A DNA stretch of 25,792 bases from an uncultured Desulfovibrionaceae bacterium (GCA_947074125.1 CAMTOM010000001.1:1-25792), one strand, 5' to 3'. Shown: positions 6,211 through 15,498, counted from the first letter of the stretch. Made by a program: numbers and translations. Notes: a model not told the origin generated them from the letters alone.

Positions 6211-9186
6211 CTATCCTGCATTTTCAGCATTCGCACCTTTTTCATCGGTGTCAGATTCGGACTCGAACGCCTTCTCATTGCCCACGACGGAAATAAAAAC
6301 ATCATCCCGAAATTCTGCTTCCATCTCTCTGGCCAATTCCACACAGCGCGTACGCGCCAACTCGACATCAAAATCATCCAGAGCGATCAAAATGCCCTGT
6401 ACACGTGCCTCCCAGGGGGTACCCGCAAAAACCTTGACGAAATGTGACATCGCTTCATGGACACGCCCCCAGTCAAATTCCATAATACGCGGTACCTGAC
6501 GCAAAGCCTCAGGGAAGCGTTCCCGTACATCGGCATCCAGAGGCTGTTGCTGGCTCGAAAGAGGTTTGCCCTCTCCCTCTTGATGCAGCACCTCACTGCA
6601 TGAGGCAAGGAATGTTCCCATAACAGCTTCAAAGCGCTCTGAAACCTCTGCGGGCAAGACACCTGTTGTGAGATGATTTTCAATGGTACGCGCAACTTTG
6701 GAGAGATCATCTGCCCCAAGATTCGCTGCAATCCCTTTTACACTGTGAATGAAGCAAAGAGCTTCATCTATTTTGCCACGCTCCAGCAAGTCACGCAAAT
6801 CTTTGGGAGCCGAGCCATAACGACCAGCAAAGCGGGAAAGAAGACTCACATACAAAGAACGATTAATCGCAACAGTACGCAAGCAAACCTGCATATTAAA
6901 ACCTGGATACTCTTCTCTTGAGGCATCCACAGGTATTTCAACATTTCTATGTGCCACAAGTGAAATGACATTCCCACCCTGCATTTCTGCTTTATTTTTT
7001 TCACCGTCAGAGATCGAAGAAGCAAGGCGCGCTGTGTGTGTTGTTTCTTCCCCGGCACCATTTCCAGAAGACTGACCATTCTCAGGCTGTTTTCTGCCTG
7101 GCAAAGGACAGGGGAGCCATTCTTCCAGCGCACTGTAAAAGACTACTGGATCAATGGGTTTTGTCAGATGGGCGCTCATCCCTGCCTCAATACAGTTTGC
7201 CTTGTCCACATCAGTCGCATGTGCTGTCATGGCTAAAATGGGCAGGCGCGCGTACTTGCCCCCCAAGGCCCGTATGTAACGTGTAGCCTGCAAGCCATCC
7301 ATAACGGGCATACGCACATCCATCAGCACAAGATCAATATTTTCCTGCTGTATCTGCACAAGCGCTTCTTCTCCATTGCTGGCAAGAGTCACTTCCACGC
7401 CAACGCTCCGAAGCAGTTCCTCGGCAATTTGCTGGTTGATACTATTGTCTTCCACCACAAGCACTCGTGGCACAAAAGCTTCACTATGCCGGATATCACG
7501 CTCAATGGGAGTGCAGGGGCGCACATCCGCTTCGCAGGGGAAAGAAATTTCCAGAAGAAACGCACTCCCCACATTCGGTGCGCTGCGCACTTGCAATGTT
7601 CCCCCCATGGCTTCCGTCAACTGCTTTGCCAAAGCCAAACGCAATCCCAATCCGCCCTCACGACGCGTCATGGATTCCTCACCCAGCCTGAAAGGCGTGA
7701 AGAGAGCGCTCAATTCCGCATGATTCATGCCACAGCCCGTGTCTTCCACGGTAAAGCGCAAACGTGCGCTGTCGGTATCTCTGGCAAGCAGATCTATGGC
7801 AAGCAGTACCCGCCCCTTACTGGTAAACTTGATACCATTATCCAGCAGAATGCTCAGCACCTGTTCAAGATGGTGTTCGTTCCCCACAACTTCAGCCGGC
7901 ACATATTCGCCCACTGAAAGATGCAACTGGATACCTTTTTCACGGCAAAAAGGAATATGCCGTTTGCCAAGACGCATACTCAAACGCAGCAAGTCTATGG
8001 GAGCACTCACAAAGAAAAGGCGGTCAGAGGTCAAGCCTGTGTACTCTAAAAGGTCATCCAGCATCTTCAGGAGAGAAAGACCTGCGACACGTATCTTCTC
8101 AAGATAGTCATGCTGTGCGGCATTCAGGTCTGTCTGCATGCACAGGTAACTGATGCCATTGATAGCATTCAGGGGCGTACGCAGCTCATGGTTCATGCGA
8201 GCAAGAAAATCTTCTTTCACACGCGAAGCATTACGGGCAATAGAGAGCGCCTCCTGTGCTTCTCCGCGAGCACGCACGGCCTCTTCCTCATTTGTTCTTG
8301 CCCTGTTCTCAGCGACACGCAATTCAGCTATCCGTTCATGCAGACGCTGCATAACCCGACTAAAGCAACGCCTGAGTTCACTGATTTCATTATTCCCCTT
8401 GATGGGGGTTATTTCAACAAAGCTCTCTGATTCAGCCAGGACTTCTGCCATGGCACAGGTATCATGCAAAGGCGCAAGCACACGCCGTCGCATAATCCAC
8501 ATATTCACCAAAAGCACCAGAATGGTTATGCCAAGCACAGCAGACACAACAATAGTCCACATTTTTGCGTACCACTGCTGTTCTGCAATCTGCGCGCTGA
8601 CTCTTTCATGTGATTTGACAAAGAATTTATCGAAGACTGCGTGAATCCTGTCCATTTCTTCCGAATAAAAAGGACCAAAAAGCATGGAACGGGCGATTTC
8701 CACATTAGAACTTGCCTGAGTAAATCGCCCCTTCTTTTTGCTGGAATAATACACCCGCGCCAATACCATGGCTGCTTCCTGATGGCTGACCAACTGATCC
8801 ATATATTTTTCTGCTTCGGAAAGGAGGAGAAACTCATTCTCGGAAAGTTCCTCCTGATCCAAAAGCTGCAATAGAGAAATTTTCTTGCCCGGAGCAACAA
8901 TGGCATTGTTCGGTCGGGGCACCTCACCACGACGGATACCCAAAATAGCCTGGAAGGCATCCATATCACTGGCAGTACCCGTGTTCACATAATCCCGTGA
9001 CTTGGCACTCTGGGCAAAAGCGGAACGAGCCAGCTCAGACACAAGAATATGTGTTCGCTGTAGATGTTCACTCAAGACATCAATGGCATTTACACTGCGG
9101 ATAAGCGAATAGAACGTGATGGCCAAAATACTCAGCATACAGACCAAAAACGTCCAAAACAGTGAAAAATGCTTTCTGATAGTCAT
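6211..9186 (-). CDS. Hybrid sensor histidine kinase (HAMP-HisKA-HATPase-REC-HPt)
   Basis: Inner-membrane protein of 991 aa. Numbering from ATG 9186: transmembrane helix about 6-30, periplasmic helical sensor about 31-205, second helix about 210-233, HAMP, a coiled coil to about 320, HisKA with H333 in ARMNHELRTPLN, HATPase with LLDNGIKF, VEDTGCGM and GGLGLRLA, a receiver with D623 in DLVLMDVRMPVMDG and TKP, and an HPt domain with H814 in FIHSVKGIAANLG. After the HPt is an acidic tail of about 170 aa. I chose ATG 9186 because GGAG precedes it at good spacing; a GTG at 9207 adds 7 residues. No response regulator is adjacent, so the phosphate acceptor is elsewhere. Its signal is unknown. It heads a likely three-gene operon with sugar-transfer genes. 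Confidence 0.93.
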   Translation of the reverse strand: MTIRKHFSLFWTFLVCMLSILAITFYSLIRSVNAIDVLSEHLQRTHILVSELARSAFAQSAKSRDYVNTGTASDMDAFQAILGIRRGEVPRPNNAIVAPGKKISLLQLLDQEELSENEFLLLSEAEKYMDQLVSHQEAAMVLARVYYSSKKKGRFTQASSNVEIARSMLFGPFYSEEMDRIHAVFDKFFVKSHERVSAQIAEQQWYAKMWTIVVSAVLGITILVLLVNMWIMRRRVLAPLHDTCAMAEVLAESESFVEITPIKGNNEISELRRCFSRVMQRLHERIAELRVAENRARTNEEEAVRARGEAQEALSIARNASRVKEDFLARMNHELRTPLNAINGISYLCMQTDLNAAQHDYLEKIRVAGLSLLKMLDDLLEYTGLTSDRLFFVSAPIDLLRLSMRLGKRHIPFCREKGIQLHLSVGEYVPAEVVGNEHHLEQVLSILLDNGIKFTSKGRVLLAIDLLARDTDSARLRFTVEDTGCGMNHAELSALFTPFRLGEESMTRREGGLGLRLALAKQLTEAMGGTLQVRSAPNVGSAFLLEISFPCEADVRPCTPIERDIRHSEAFVPRVLVVEDNSINQQIAEELLRSVGVEVTLASNGEEALVQIQQENIDLVLMDVRMPVMDGLQATRYIRALGGKYARLPILAMTAHATDVDKANCIEAGMSAHLTKPIDPVVFYSALEEWLPCPLPGRKQPENGQSSGNGAGEETTHTARLASSISDGEKNKAEMQGGNVISLVAHRNVEIPVDASREEYPGFNMQVCLRTVAINRSLYVSLLSRFAGRYGSAPKDLRDLLERGKIDEALCFIHSVKGIAANLGADDLSKVARTIENHLTTGVLPAEVSERFEAVMGTFLASCSEVLHQEGEGKPLSSQQQPLDADVRERFPEALRQVPRIMEFDWGRVHEAMSHFVKVFAGTPWEARVQGILIALDDFDVELARTRCVELAREMEAEFRDDVFISVVGNEKAFESESDTDEKGANAENAG

Positions 9187-9275
9187 CAGCCCAACTCCAT
9201 TCCACACATGCAGCAGATCTTGCGAGATGTACTAAAGTAGCATAGCCTGCGCCCAAAACAACACTGGAAGCATCC

Positions 9276-10193
9276 ATGCTCTATCGCCTACTGCCACATT
9301 GCGCCCTGCTTATTGCCATGTTCGTCTGGGGTTCTTCATTCATTGCCTTGAAAATCGCACTCACGGCTTTTACCCCCCTGGAAATCATGGGAGGACGCAT
9401 GACCATCGCCGCGATCATCATCGCGCCCGTCTTACGGTCTCTCTGGCGTAGCATACAACAGCATGGTCAAAAAAAAATCATTCTTTTCATGGTTTGCAGT
9501 GAGCCATGCCTCTATTTCCTCTGCGAAACAAATGCCTTGCGCTTCACTTCTGCCTCACAGGCAGGAATGCTGGTCGCACTTTTACCGCTTTGTGTCGCAA
9601 CAACAGCTTTCTTTCTCCTCAAAGAAAAGTCAAGCCCCCGCAGCCTGTTTGGTTTATCCTTGGCCATTACAGGTGCCATATGGCTCAGCTATGGCAGCAT
9701 CGCTACCGAAAGTGCGCCCAAGCCCATATTGGGGAACTGCCTGCAAGCAATTGCCATCATGTGTGGCGCTGCCTATACCGTATGTGCCAAAAAACTCGCA
9801 CCACACTATAAGGCGCTCGAACTCACATCCATGCAGGTTTTTGCAGGTTTTCTTTTCTACCTGCCGCTTTCCCTGCTTCCTTTCTCTTCTGCCGTGGTCA
9901 CCCTACCTGTTGCACTTCCCACATGGCTACCTTTTATGATGGTCATCTATCTTGGCAGTTGTGTCACTTTTGGCGGATACGGACTCTATAATTATGGCAT
10001 CCGGCATCTTAAAGCAGGACAGGCAGCCGCCTATACCAATCTTATTCCTGTTTGCACGCTCGCGATGGGAGTCCTGTTTCTGGAAGAACATTTTTCACCC
10101 ACACAATATCTGGCTTCCGCTCTTGTTATTGCAGGAGTGCTGCTCAGCCAGCAACAAAAACTTTTTCATATCCGCCCTTCGCAACGCTCCTGA
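9276..10193 (+). CDS. EamA/DMT-family transporter
   Basis: Inner-membrane permease of 305 aa with about ten hydrophobic helices arranged as two EamA repeats. The first starts with FVWGSSFIALKIAL, typical of the drug/metabolite exporter superfamily; the second begins around the NCLQAIAIMCGAAYTV helix and ends in a C-terminal helix before SQQQKLF. It probably exports a small metabolite or amino acid; the substrate cannot be inferred. It is divergent from the hybrid kinase gene (89 bases between the starts) and convergent with rlpA. TGGAAG sits about six bases upstream of the ATG. Confidence 0.9.
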   Translation: MLYRLLPHCALLIAMFVWGSSFIALKIALTAFTPLEIMGGRMTIAAIIIAPVLRSLWRSIQQHGQKKIILFMVCSEPCLYFLCETNALRFTSASQAGMLVALLPLCVATTAFFLLKEKSSPRSLFGLSLAITGAIWLSYGSIATESAPKPILGNCLQAIAIMCGAAYTVCAKKLAPHYKALELTSMQVFAGFLFYLPLSLLPFSSAVVTLPVALPTWLPFMMVIYLGSCVTFGGYGLYNYGIRHLKAGQAAAYTNLIPVCTLAMGVLFLEEHFSPTQYLASALVIAGVLLSQQQKLFHIRPSQRS

Positions 10194-10207
10194 CAGGCTT
10201 CCCGTGC

Positions 10208-10240
10208 ATCTCTGACAGACCACTGTCATACATCAGAGAT
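10208..10240. terminator. Inverted repeat between convergent genes, possible bidirectional terminator
   Basis: ATCTCTGA (10208-10215) pairs with TCAGAGAT (10233-10240), and an alternative inner stem TGACAG/CTGTCA (10213-10218/10223-10228) overlaps it. It fills the 46-base gap between the converging transporter and rlpA genes. No T-tract is obvious on either side, so terminator function is tentative. Confidence 0.4.
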
Positions 10241-11385
10241 CAGTCTTCAACAACACGCACATCAGGATACTTTTTCTTCAGGCGCCCTGCAAAGTTTTCC
10301 GCACGCTCCAAAGCATCCCATGGCCCCAAAAGCACACTCCAGAATTCCGGCTGCTTTTGCAGGGAAAAAGCCCTGTAGCCTTCACGCTGGAGTTGTAAAG
10401 CCAAACGTGCTGCGGCATCTCGCTTCGCAAAGTTTTTTACCAGTACCGCATACTGAACAGGCGTAAGCCGCTCTTCCTGGGAAAGCGTGATCTGCTCAGG
10501 TGACGGTGCGGGCACACTTGTCATATGCTGTGCGATGCCTGCTTCCGCACGCAGACCAATCGCATCAGAAAGCAAAAGGCCACGCCGCCTGCTCTTAGAA
10601 GTTGTTGCGGACTGCTGTGCTCCTGCTTGTGGCCGATTTACACTTGCGGCGGCTCCTGACTTTGAAGGTTTTTGCGCCCCCACCTTTGTCAGATTTGTAT
10701 TTCCAGAAACTCTTTGCGGTACTGCTTCTGTCTGTGCGGACATATATTGCGCAATTGCTTGCTGACGCAATAACTCTTCTGCAACCACAGGAGGCAGATC
10801 TTCGCGTCCTGCAACCACTGATGGCTCCGCCTTCTGCAAAAGACTTTGCGTTGCGGGTTCAGTAAAAATATCCGATTCCACATCAACAACACGCACCTTG
10901 GTCACAGCGGCAGAGGCAACAGCCCTCTTGCTAAGAGGCACCACAGTCTCAACCACAACATCCACGCGCGTTGTTCCCTTCTGTGAAAAACCCAACTGCT
11001 TTGCCGCAGCATGAGAAAGATCAATAATTCTGCCTTGCCGAAAAGGCCCGCGATCATTGATACGCACACGCAAAGAACGCCCATTGGACAAGTTCTTCAC
11101 CCGCACAATCGTTCCTAAAGGCAGTGTTTTATGTGCTGCTGTTATCGCACCCGCATCAAAAGGTTCTCCACTGGCTGTGGGACGCCCATGAAAAGTAGCA
11201 CCATACCAGGAAGCCAGACCTTCCTCACGCTGCCCAACGGCAGCATTCTGAATATAGTAACGCTTGCCACTCACCTCATAGGATTTGCGCTGGACGCTCG
11301 TCGCGCCACTCTCCTCAGGTGTGCCCAGCAGTAGCACGCAGATGCCAAGTAGCATCCCCATGCCACACCATCTTATATTTTTCAT
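10240..11385 (-). CDS. rlpA: RlpA-like septal-ring protein with SPOR domain
   Basis: Exported cell-wall protein of 381 aa from ATG 11385, chosen because AGGGGAA precedes it; the frame extends eight codons further. It begins with a signal peptide (about residues 1-27, hydrophobic core MGMLLGICVLLLG). Residues about 55-145 form the double-psi beta-barrel: GLASWYGATFHGRPTASGE, then KTLPLGTIVRVKN and RINDRGPF with its aspartate, then RIIDLSHAAA. A low-complexity linker follows, and the last 75 or so residues are a SPOR domain (QYAVLVKNFAKRDAA to the end). RlpA proteins are lytic transglycosylases or septal peptidoglycan binders; SPOR targets denuded glycan at the division site. No proper lipobox is seen, so it is probably not a lipoprotein. 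It is third in a likely operon after two unrecognised genes. Confidence 0.9.
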   Translation of the reverse strand: MKNIRWCGMGMLLGICVLLLGTPEESGATSVQRKSYEVSGKRYYIQNAAVGQREEGLASWYGATFHGRPTASGEPFDAGAITAAHKTLPLGTIVRVKNLSNGRSLRVRINDRGPFRQGRIIDLSHAAAKQLGFSQKGTTRVDVVVETVVPLSKRAVASAAVTKVRVVDVESDIFTEPATQSLLQKAEPSVVAGREDLPPVVAEELLRQQAIAQYMSAQTEAVPQRVSGNTNLTKVGAQKPSKSGAAASVNRPQAGAQQSATTSKSRRRGLLLSDAIGLRAEAGIAQHMTSVPAPSPEQITLSQEERLTPVQYAVLVKNFAKRDAAARLALQLQREGYRAFSLQKQPEFWSVLLGPWDALERAENFAGRLKKKYPDVRVVED

Positions 11386-11436
11386 TTTTCCCCTGTTCCC
11401 CGTCGACACGATTATTTCCCCCTATTAATGAAAATA

Positions 11437-12348
11437 TCAATCTGCCCAGGTGACACTTCCCCTCTGATCATGAAAAAGCAGTATTTCCTCAGGCGGTAAG
11501 GTCTGCCTCCCCATAAGGTCACGCAATACACGCCCCTGCTCACCCAAGGTATAACGCTGTTCTGCATCATCCAAAACGGTCAGAGCTTCAGAGACTCGCC
11601 CGCCTTCCCAAAAAGAAAGCGCTGCACCAATATACATGCGCTCAGGAGCATCGCCATAAAGCGATTGCAGCAGTTCCCCATACTGTCCCCTGAAAACACG
11701 TTTGATAGCAGAACTTTCCACATAGAGCAGACGTGCAAGGTAACGATTGCCTCCCTGCTCTGCAAGATAGTGCATAAGCAGTGTACGTCCCTGATCGAGC
11801 ACGTGCATAATACGCATAATTTCACGCTGTATGCTTTCGCACGTTTGTGCTGTGAGCATATTCAATCCCGAAAAAAGTCCATCCCTATTCTGTATGCTAT
11901 GCAATATCTCCGCATAGCGATTCGCATAGTGCTGCTGCAAAAAGGCATCTTCCTTCAGCTTCACACACTCATGAAAGGCATACCCCACGCACCAGTCCAG
12001 CATGGCCTCAATACCACTCTGCCACACCAGCCCATCAGGAACACGCAGTCCGGCATACTGCCACAAGACAACCATATCTGACGGCAAAAGCTCCTTGTTT
12101 CTGTCGGCACAAAGAGGTTCTTTTTCTTTCAGGCGGCGGAACAGGAGGTGTGCGGTGTCCTTAAGACGCCAAAATACACCTTTGCGCATGGATTCGCCCA
12201 AAAGCTCCCGCAAGGCAGCGTATGAGATCGTTCCGTCTCCCTCAAAGCGCTGTTGCTGTTCTTCCAGAACAAGACATACCTTACAATAGTCACGAACGAT
12301 ATCACGAACAAAAACACTTTTATTTGTCTCAAGCCAGCGTCCACTCAT
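11437..12348 (-). CDS. Unrecognised cytoplasmic protein, 303 aa
   Basis: I do not recognise this gene. The protein is soluble-looking and largely alpha-helical, with no signal peptide or membrane segment. Two cysteines lie close together near the N-terminus (DYCKVCLVLEE), and the C-terminal third (YIGAALSFWEGGRVSEALTVLDDAEQ) reads like a TPR-type helical pair. The ATG overlaps the stop of the preceding 90-aa gene (ATGA), so the two are translationally coupled and probably work together. rlpA follows after 51 bases. It lies divergently next to the dsr operon with the 90-aa partner. I infer a conserved accessory gene of sulfate reducers, without a function. Confidence 0.8.
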   Translation of the reverse strand: MSGRWLETNKSVFVRDIVRDYCKVCLVLEEQQQRFEGDGTISYAALRELLGESMRKGVFWRLKDTAHLLFRRLKEKEPLCADRNKELLPSDMVVLWQYAGLRVPDGLVWQSGIEAMLDWCVGYAFHECVKLKEDAFLQQHYANRYAEILHSIQNRDGLFSGLNMLTAQTCESIQREIMRIMHVLDQGRTLLMHYLAEQGGNRYLARLLYVESSAIKRVFRGQYGELLQSLYGDAPERMYIGAALSFWEGGRVSEALTVLDDAEQRYTLGEQGRVLRDLMGRQTLPPEEILLFHDQRGSVTWAD

Positions 12349-12617
12349 GCCTCATCCTCAGCCAGCAGCGCCTGTGCGACTTTCTCGTCATAGAGGCGCA
12401 TATGGTCAGCCCCCCCATTACCACGCTCCCTGGCATACAGGGCAGCCGCTTCCCGAACAGCAGACATGGGAAGCCAGCCATGCTTTTCCCAAATCTCTGG
12501 AGCATCCTGCCGCCAAAGACGAAATTCCATTGTGCCCTCCGAACCCCGACGTACATATACCCGCAGAGTTCTTTCGTGCACCAAAGGGAAATAATACACT
12601 CCCAGACTGTCTTTCAT
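12345..12617 (-). CDS. Small unrecognised cytoplasmic protein, 90 aa
   Basis: Not recognised. A short soluble protein: a beta-rich start (MKDSLGVYYFPLVHERTLRVYVRR), a middle with WRQDAPEIWEKHGWLP, and an acidic helical end. The start is uncertain: ATG 12617 is a natural-looking N-terminus with AAAGGTGG about 11 bases upstream, while tandem GTG codons at 12629-12632 would add five residues. Its TGA overlaps the ATG of the 303-aa gene. It is the first gene of the leftward unit and faces dsrA across a shared region of about 390 bases. Confidence 0.78.
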   Translation of the reverse strand: MKDSLGVYYFPLVHERTLRVYVRRGSEGTMEFRLWRQDAPEIWEKHGWLPMSAVREAAALYARERGNGGADHMRLYDEKVAQALLAEDEA

Positions 12618-13004
12618 GACGCTGTTCACCACCTTTGCATTCGTAATTTAGCTGTCGTTATGCTCTTTCCAGAGCGGCTTTGGGCTTTCAGACAAGAGCC
12701 AAAGCCATCAAGCATAAACACGCCCCGCTTTACTAGCATAAGGAAAAGATTACGTCCACAAAGCCAGAATGCCCTCAAAAGCCCGTTTTTAAGGCTCATC
12801 ACGCTTTTTAAAGATGAACTTTCTGCATGGAACTGGTTGTCTTTGGCAGAAAATTAGTATATCACTGAAGAACTTGTGAATATTATGTTGGCTTTTGCTC
12901 TTTTGGGGCAAGGCTCCCAGAATTGGCCTACCCGATCAGGGTGATGGCTGACAATGATGGCTCCTCACCGAGCCGCACACACAAACCTACCTGGAGGTAT
13001 GGCA
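12618..13004. promoter_or_regulatory. Shared upstream region of dsrABD and the leftward operon
   Basis: No gene is seen here. It must hold the promoters of two divergent units. A hairpin at 12676-12706 (GGCTTT/AAAGCC plus GGCT/AGCC with a one-base bulge) lies near the leftward gene. A TTGTGAA half-site at 12874-12880 resembles one arm of Rex or HcpR-type operators of sulfate reducers, but the second arm is poor. A TGATGGCT direct repeat occurs close to dsrA. GGAGG at 12993-12997 is the dsrA ribosome binding site. No promoter could be called with confidence. Confidence 0.45.
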
Positions 13005-14318
13005 ATGGCGAAACATGCAACCCCGTTGTTGGACCAACTGGAAAGCGGCCCATGGCCCAGCTTCGTGTCCGACATCAAACAAGAAGCGGCTGCCAGAGCA
13101 GCCAATAAAAACGGGCTTGACTATCAGTTGCCCGTCGATACACCTGAAGATCTTCTGGGCATCCTTGAGCTCTCCTACGAAGAAAAGGAAACCCACTGGA
13201 AGCACGGCGGTATCGTAGGTGTATTTGGTTATGGTGGTGGTGTTATTGGCCGCTACTGTGACCAACCAGAAAAATTTCCCGGTGTAGCGCATTTCCATAC
13301 CGTGCGCGTGGCACAGCCTTCCGGTAAATACTATTCCACAAAGTTCCTGCGTGACCTGTGTGATATCTGGGATCTGCGCGGTTCCGGCATCACAAACATG
13401 CACGGCTCCACAGGTGACATCGTTCTGCTTGGTACACAGACCCCTCAGCTTGAAGAAATCTTCTATGAGCTGACCCACAAAATGAATGTGGACCTTGGCG
13501 GCTCCGGCTCCAACCTGCGTACCCCAGCAGCCTGTCTTGGACAGAGCCGCTGTGAATTTGCCTGCTACAACACGCAGGATATGTGCTACCAGCTCACCAT
13601 GGACTATCAGGATGAATTGCATCGCCCTGCATTCCCCTACAAGTTCAAATTCAAGTTCGACGGCTGCCCCAATGGTTGCGTATGCGCCATGGCACGTTCT
13701 GACTTTGCTGTAGTCGGTACCTGGAAAGACGATATCAAAATCGACCAGGAAAAAGTGAAAGCATACGTTGCTGGCGAATTCAAGCCCAATGCTGGTGCTC
13801 ACTCCGGACGCGATTGGGGCAAATTTGACATTCAGGCCGAAGTTGTCAGCCGCTGCCCAGGCAAATGCATCAGCTGGGATGGCTCCAAGCTTTCCATTAA
13901 AACTGCTGACTGCCTGCGCTGCATGCACTGCATCAATACCATGCCCCGCGCTCTGCATATCGGTAACGAACGCGGCGCGAGCATCCTCCTTGGTGCAAAA
14001 GCTCCTGTTGTTGACGGCGCACAGATGGGCTCCCTGCTCATCCCCTTCATCAACTGCGACGCCCCCTATGACGATGTCAAAGAAGTCATCGAAAAGATTT
14101 GGGACTGGTGGATGGAAGAAGGCAAAAACCGTGAACGTGTCGGTGAAACCATGAAGCGTCTTTCCTTCCAGAAACTGCTGGAAGTGACTGAAGTGGAAGC
14201 CGAAGCTTACCACGTCAAAGAACCCCGCTCCAACCCCTACATCTTCTTCAAGGAAGAAGAAGTACCTGGTGGCTGGGATCGTGACCTTCAGGCGTACCGT
14301 CAGCGCCATCAACGCTAA
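13005..14318 (+). CDS. dsrA: Dissimilatory sulfite reductase subunit alpha
   Basis: Catalytic-complex subunit of 437 aa in the cytoplasmic DsrA2B2 enzyme, which reduces sulfite with siroheme, the terminal respiratory reaction of sulfate reducers. Start: GGAGG ends seven bases before ATG 13005, giving MAKHATPLLDQLESGPWP; ATG 12999 sits only one base after GGAGG. Cysteines: C177, C183, C221 and C225 for the siroheme-coupled [4Fe-4S] cluster (ACLGQSRC and GCPNGC), then an inserted ferredoxin domain with C284, C303, C306 and C309 (CLRCMHC). Length and cysteine spacing equal the Desulfovibrio protein as I recall it. It leads the dsrABD operon, with dsrB 18 bases downstream after AGGGAGA. Confidence 0.99.
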   Translation: MAKHATPLLDQLESGPWPSFVSDIKQEAAARAANKNGLDYQLPVDTPEDLLGILELSYEEKETHWKHGGIVGVFGYGGGVIGRYCDQPEKFPGVAHFHTVRVAQPSGKYYSTKFLRDLCDIWDLRGSGITNMHGSTGDIVLLGTQTPQLEEIFYELTHKMNVDLGGSGSNLRTPAACLGQSRCEFACYNTQDMCYQLTMDYQDELHRPAFPYKFKFKFDGCPNGCVCAMARSDFAVVGTWKDDIKIDQEKVKAYVAGEFKPNAGAHSGRDWGKFDIQAEVVSRCPGKCISWDGSKLSIKTADCLRCMHCINTMPRALHIGNERGASILLGAKAPVVDGAQMGSLLIPFINCDAPYDDVKEVIEKIWDWWMEEGKNRERVGETMKRLSFQKLLEVTEVEAEAYHVKEPRSNPYIFFKEEEVPGGWDRDLQAYRQRHQR

Positions 14319-14336
14319 TTTCAGGGAGAATCCGAT

Positions 14337-15482
14337 ATGGCTTTTATTTCTTCCGGGTACAATCCCGCAAAACCTATGGAAGGCCGCATTTCTGATATTG
14401 GCCCCCATAAATATGATGACTACTTCCCTCCTTTCATTGCGAAAAACTTTGGGAAGTGGCTCTATCACGAAATTCTTGAGCCTGGTGTACTGGTACACGT
14501 GGCAGAAAGCGGTGACAAAGTTTACACCGTCCGCGTGGGTGGTACACGTACCATGTCCATCACCAACATTCGTGAACTGTGTGACATCGCAGACAAGCAC
14601 TGCGGTGGCTACCTTCGCTTCACCACTCGTAACAACATCGAGTTCATGGTGGACAGCGAAGCCGCTGTTGGCCCTCTGAAAGATGACCTCACCAGCCGCA
14701 AGTTCCCCGGTGGTTCCTTCAAATTCCCTGTGGGCGGCACTGGCGCTGGTATCAGCAACATGGTGCACACTCAGGGTTGGGTACACTGTCATACGCCTGC
14801 TACGGACGCTTCCGGCCCCGTAAAATGCGTCATGGATGCCCTGTTTGACGACTTCAAATCCATGAGACTGCCTGCTCCTGTGCGTATCGCACTGGCTTGC
14901 TGTATCAACATGTGCGGTGCTGTGCACTGTTCAGACATCGGTCTTGTAGGTATCCACCGCAAGCCCCCCATGGTTGACCATGAATGGGCTGACCAGTTGT
15001 GCGAAATCCCCCTGGCTGTTGCGGCATGTCCTACTGCTGCCGTTCGTCCCACCAAGGTGGAATTTAACGGTCAGAAAATCAACACCATCGCCATCAAAGC
15101 AGAACGCTGCATGTACTGCGGTAACTGCTACACCATGTGTCCTGCGCTGCCTATTTCTGACAGCGAAGGCGATGGTGTTGCCATCATGGTTGGCGGTAAG
15201 GTTTCCAACCGTATCTCCGTGCCCAAGTTCTCCAAGGTTGTTGTGGGTTACATCCCCAACGAACCACCTCGCTGGCCTACACTGACCAAAACGGTCAAAC
15301 ACATTGTTGAAGTGTACGCCGCCGACGCTCAGAAATACGAACGTATGGGCGACTGGATTGAACGCATTGGCTGGCAGTCTTTCTTCAAGCTGACGGGTCT
15401 CAAGTTTACCCATCACTTGATCGACGACTTCCGTGATCCTGCCTACTATACGTGGCGCCAGAGCACGCAGTTCAAATTTTAA
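14337..15482 (+). CDS. dsrB: Dissimilatory sulfite reductase subunit beta
   Basis: Second subunit of DsrAB, 381 aa, the standard length. Siroheme/cluster cysteines visible: C151 in GWVHCHTP, then C188, C189 and C193 in ALACCINMCGAVHC. The ferredoxin domain has C231 (AACPTAAV), then C258, C261, C264 and C268 (RCMYCGNCYTMCP). The C-terminus ends HHLIDDFRDPAYYTWRQ, the family's conserved tail that docks with DsrC-type partners. AGGGAGAATCCGAT precedes the ATG. It is followed by a strong hairpin before dsrD. Confidence 0.99.
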   Translation: MAFISSGYNPAKPMEGRISDIGPHKYDDYFPPFIAKNFGKWLYHEILEPGVLVHVAESGDKVYTVRVGGTRTMSITNIRELCDIADKHCGGYLRFTTRNNIEFMVDSEAAVGPLKDDLTSRKFPGGSFKFPVGGTGAGISNMVHTQGWVHCHTPATDASGPVKCVMDALFDDFKSMRLPAPVRIALACCINMCGAVHCSDIGLVGIHRKPPMVDHEWADQLCEIPLAVAACPTAAVRPTKVEFNGQKINTIAIKAERCMYCGNCYTMCPALPISDSEGDGVAIMVGGKVSNRISVPKFSKVVVGYIPNEPPRWPTLTKTVKHIVEVYAADAQKYERMGDWIERIGWQSFFKLTGLKFTHHLIDDFRDPAYYTWRQSTQFKF

Positions 15483-15498
15483 TTTATCACCCCTTAAC

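Noticed and set aside
12870..12892. A full Rex or HcpR operator upstream of dsrA
   Set aside because: Only the TTGTGAA arm is good; the other half does not match, so it is kept only as a half-site.
12954..13004. Extended N-terminus of DsrA from upstream ATGs
   Set aside because: GGAGG at 12993-12997 fits ATG 13005 best, and that start reproduces the usual 437-aa protein.
12987..14927. A 646-aa open frame on the minus strand across dsrA and dsrB
   Set aside because: It is antisense to two unmistakable genes and arises from their biased codon use; its sequence shows no family pattern.
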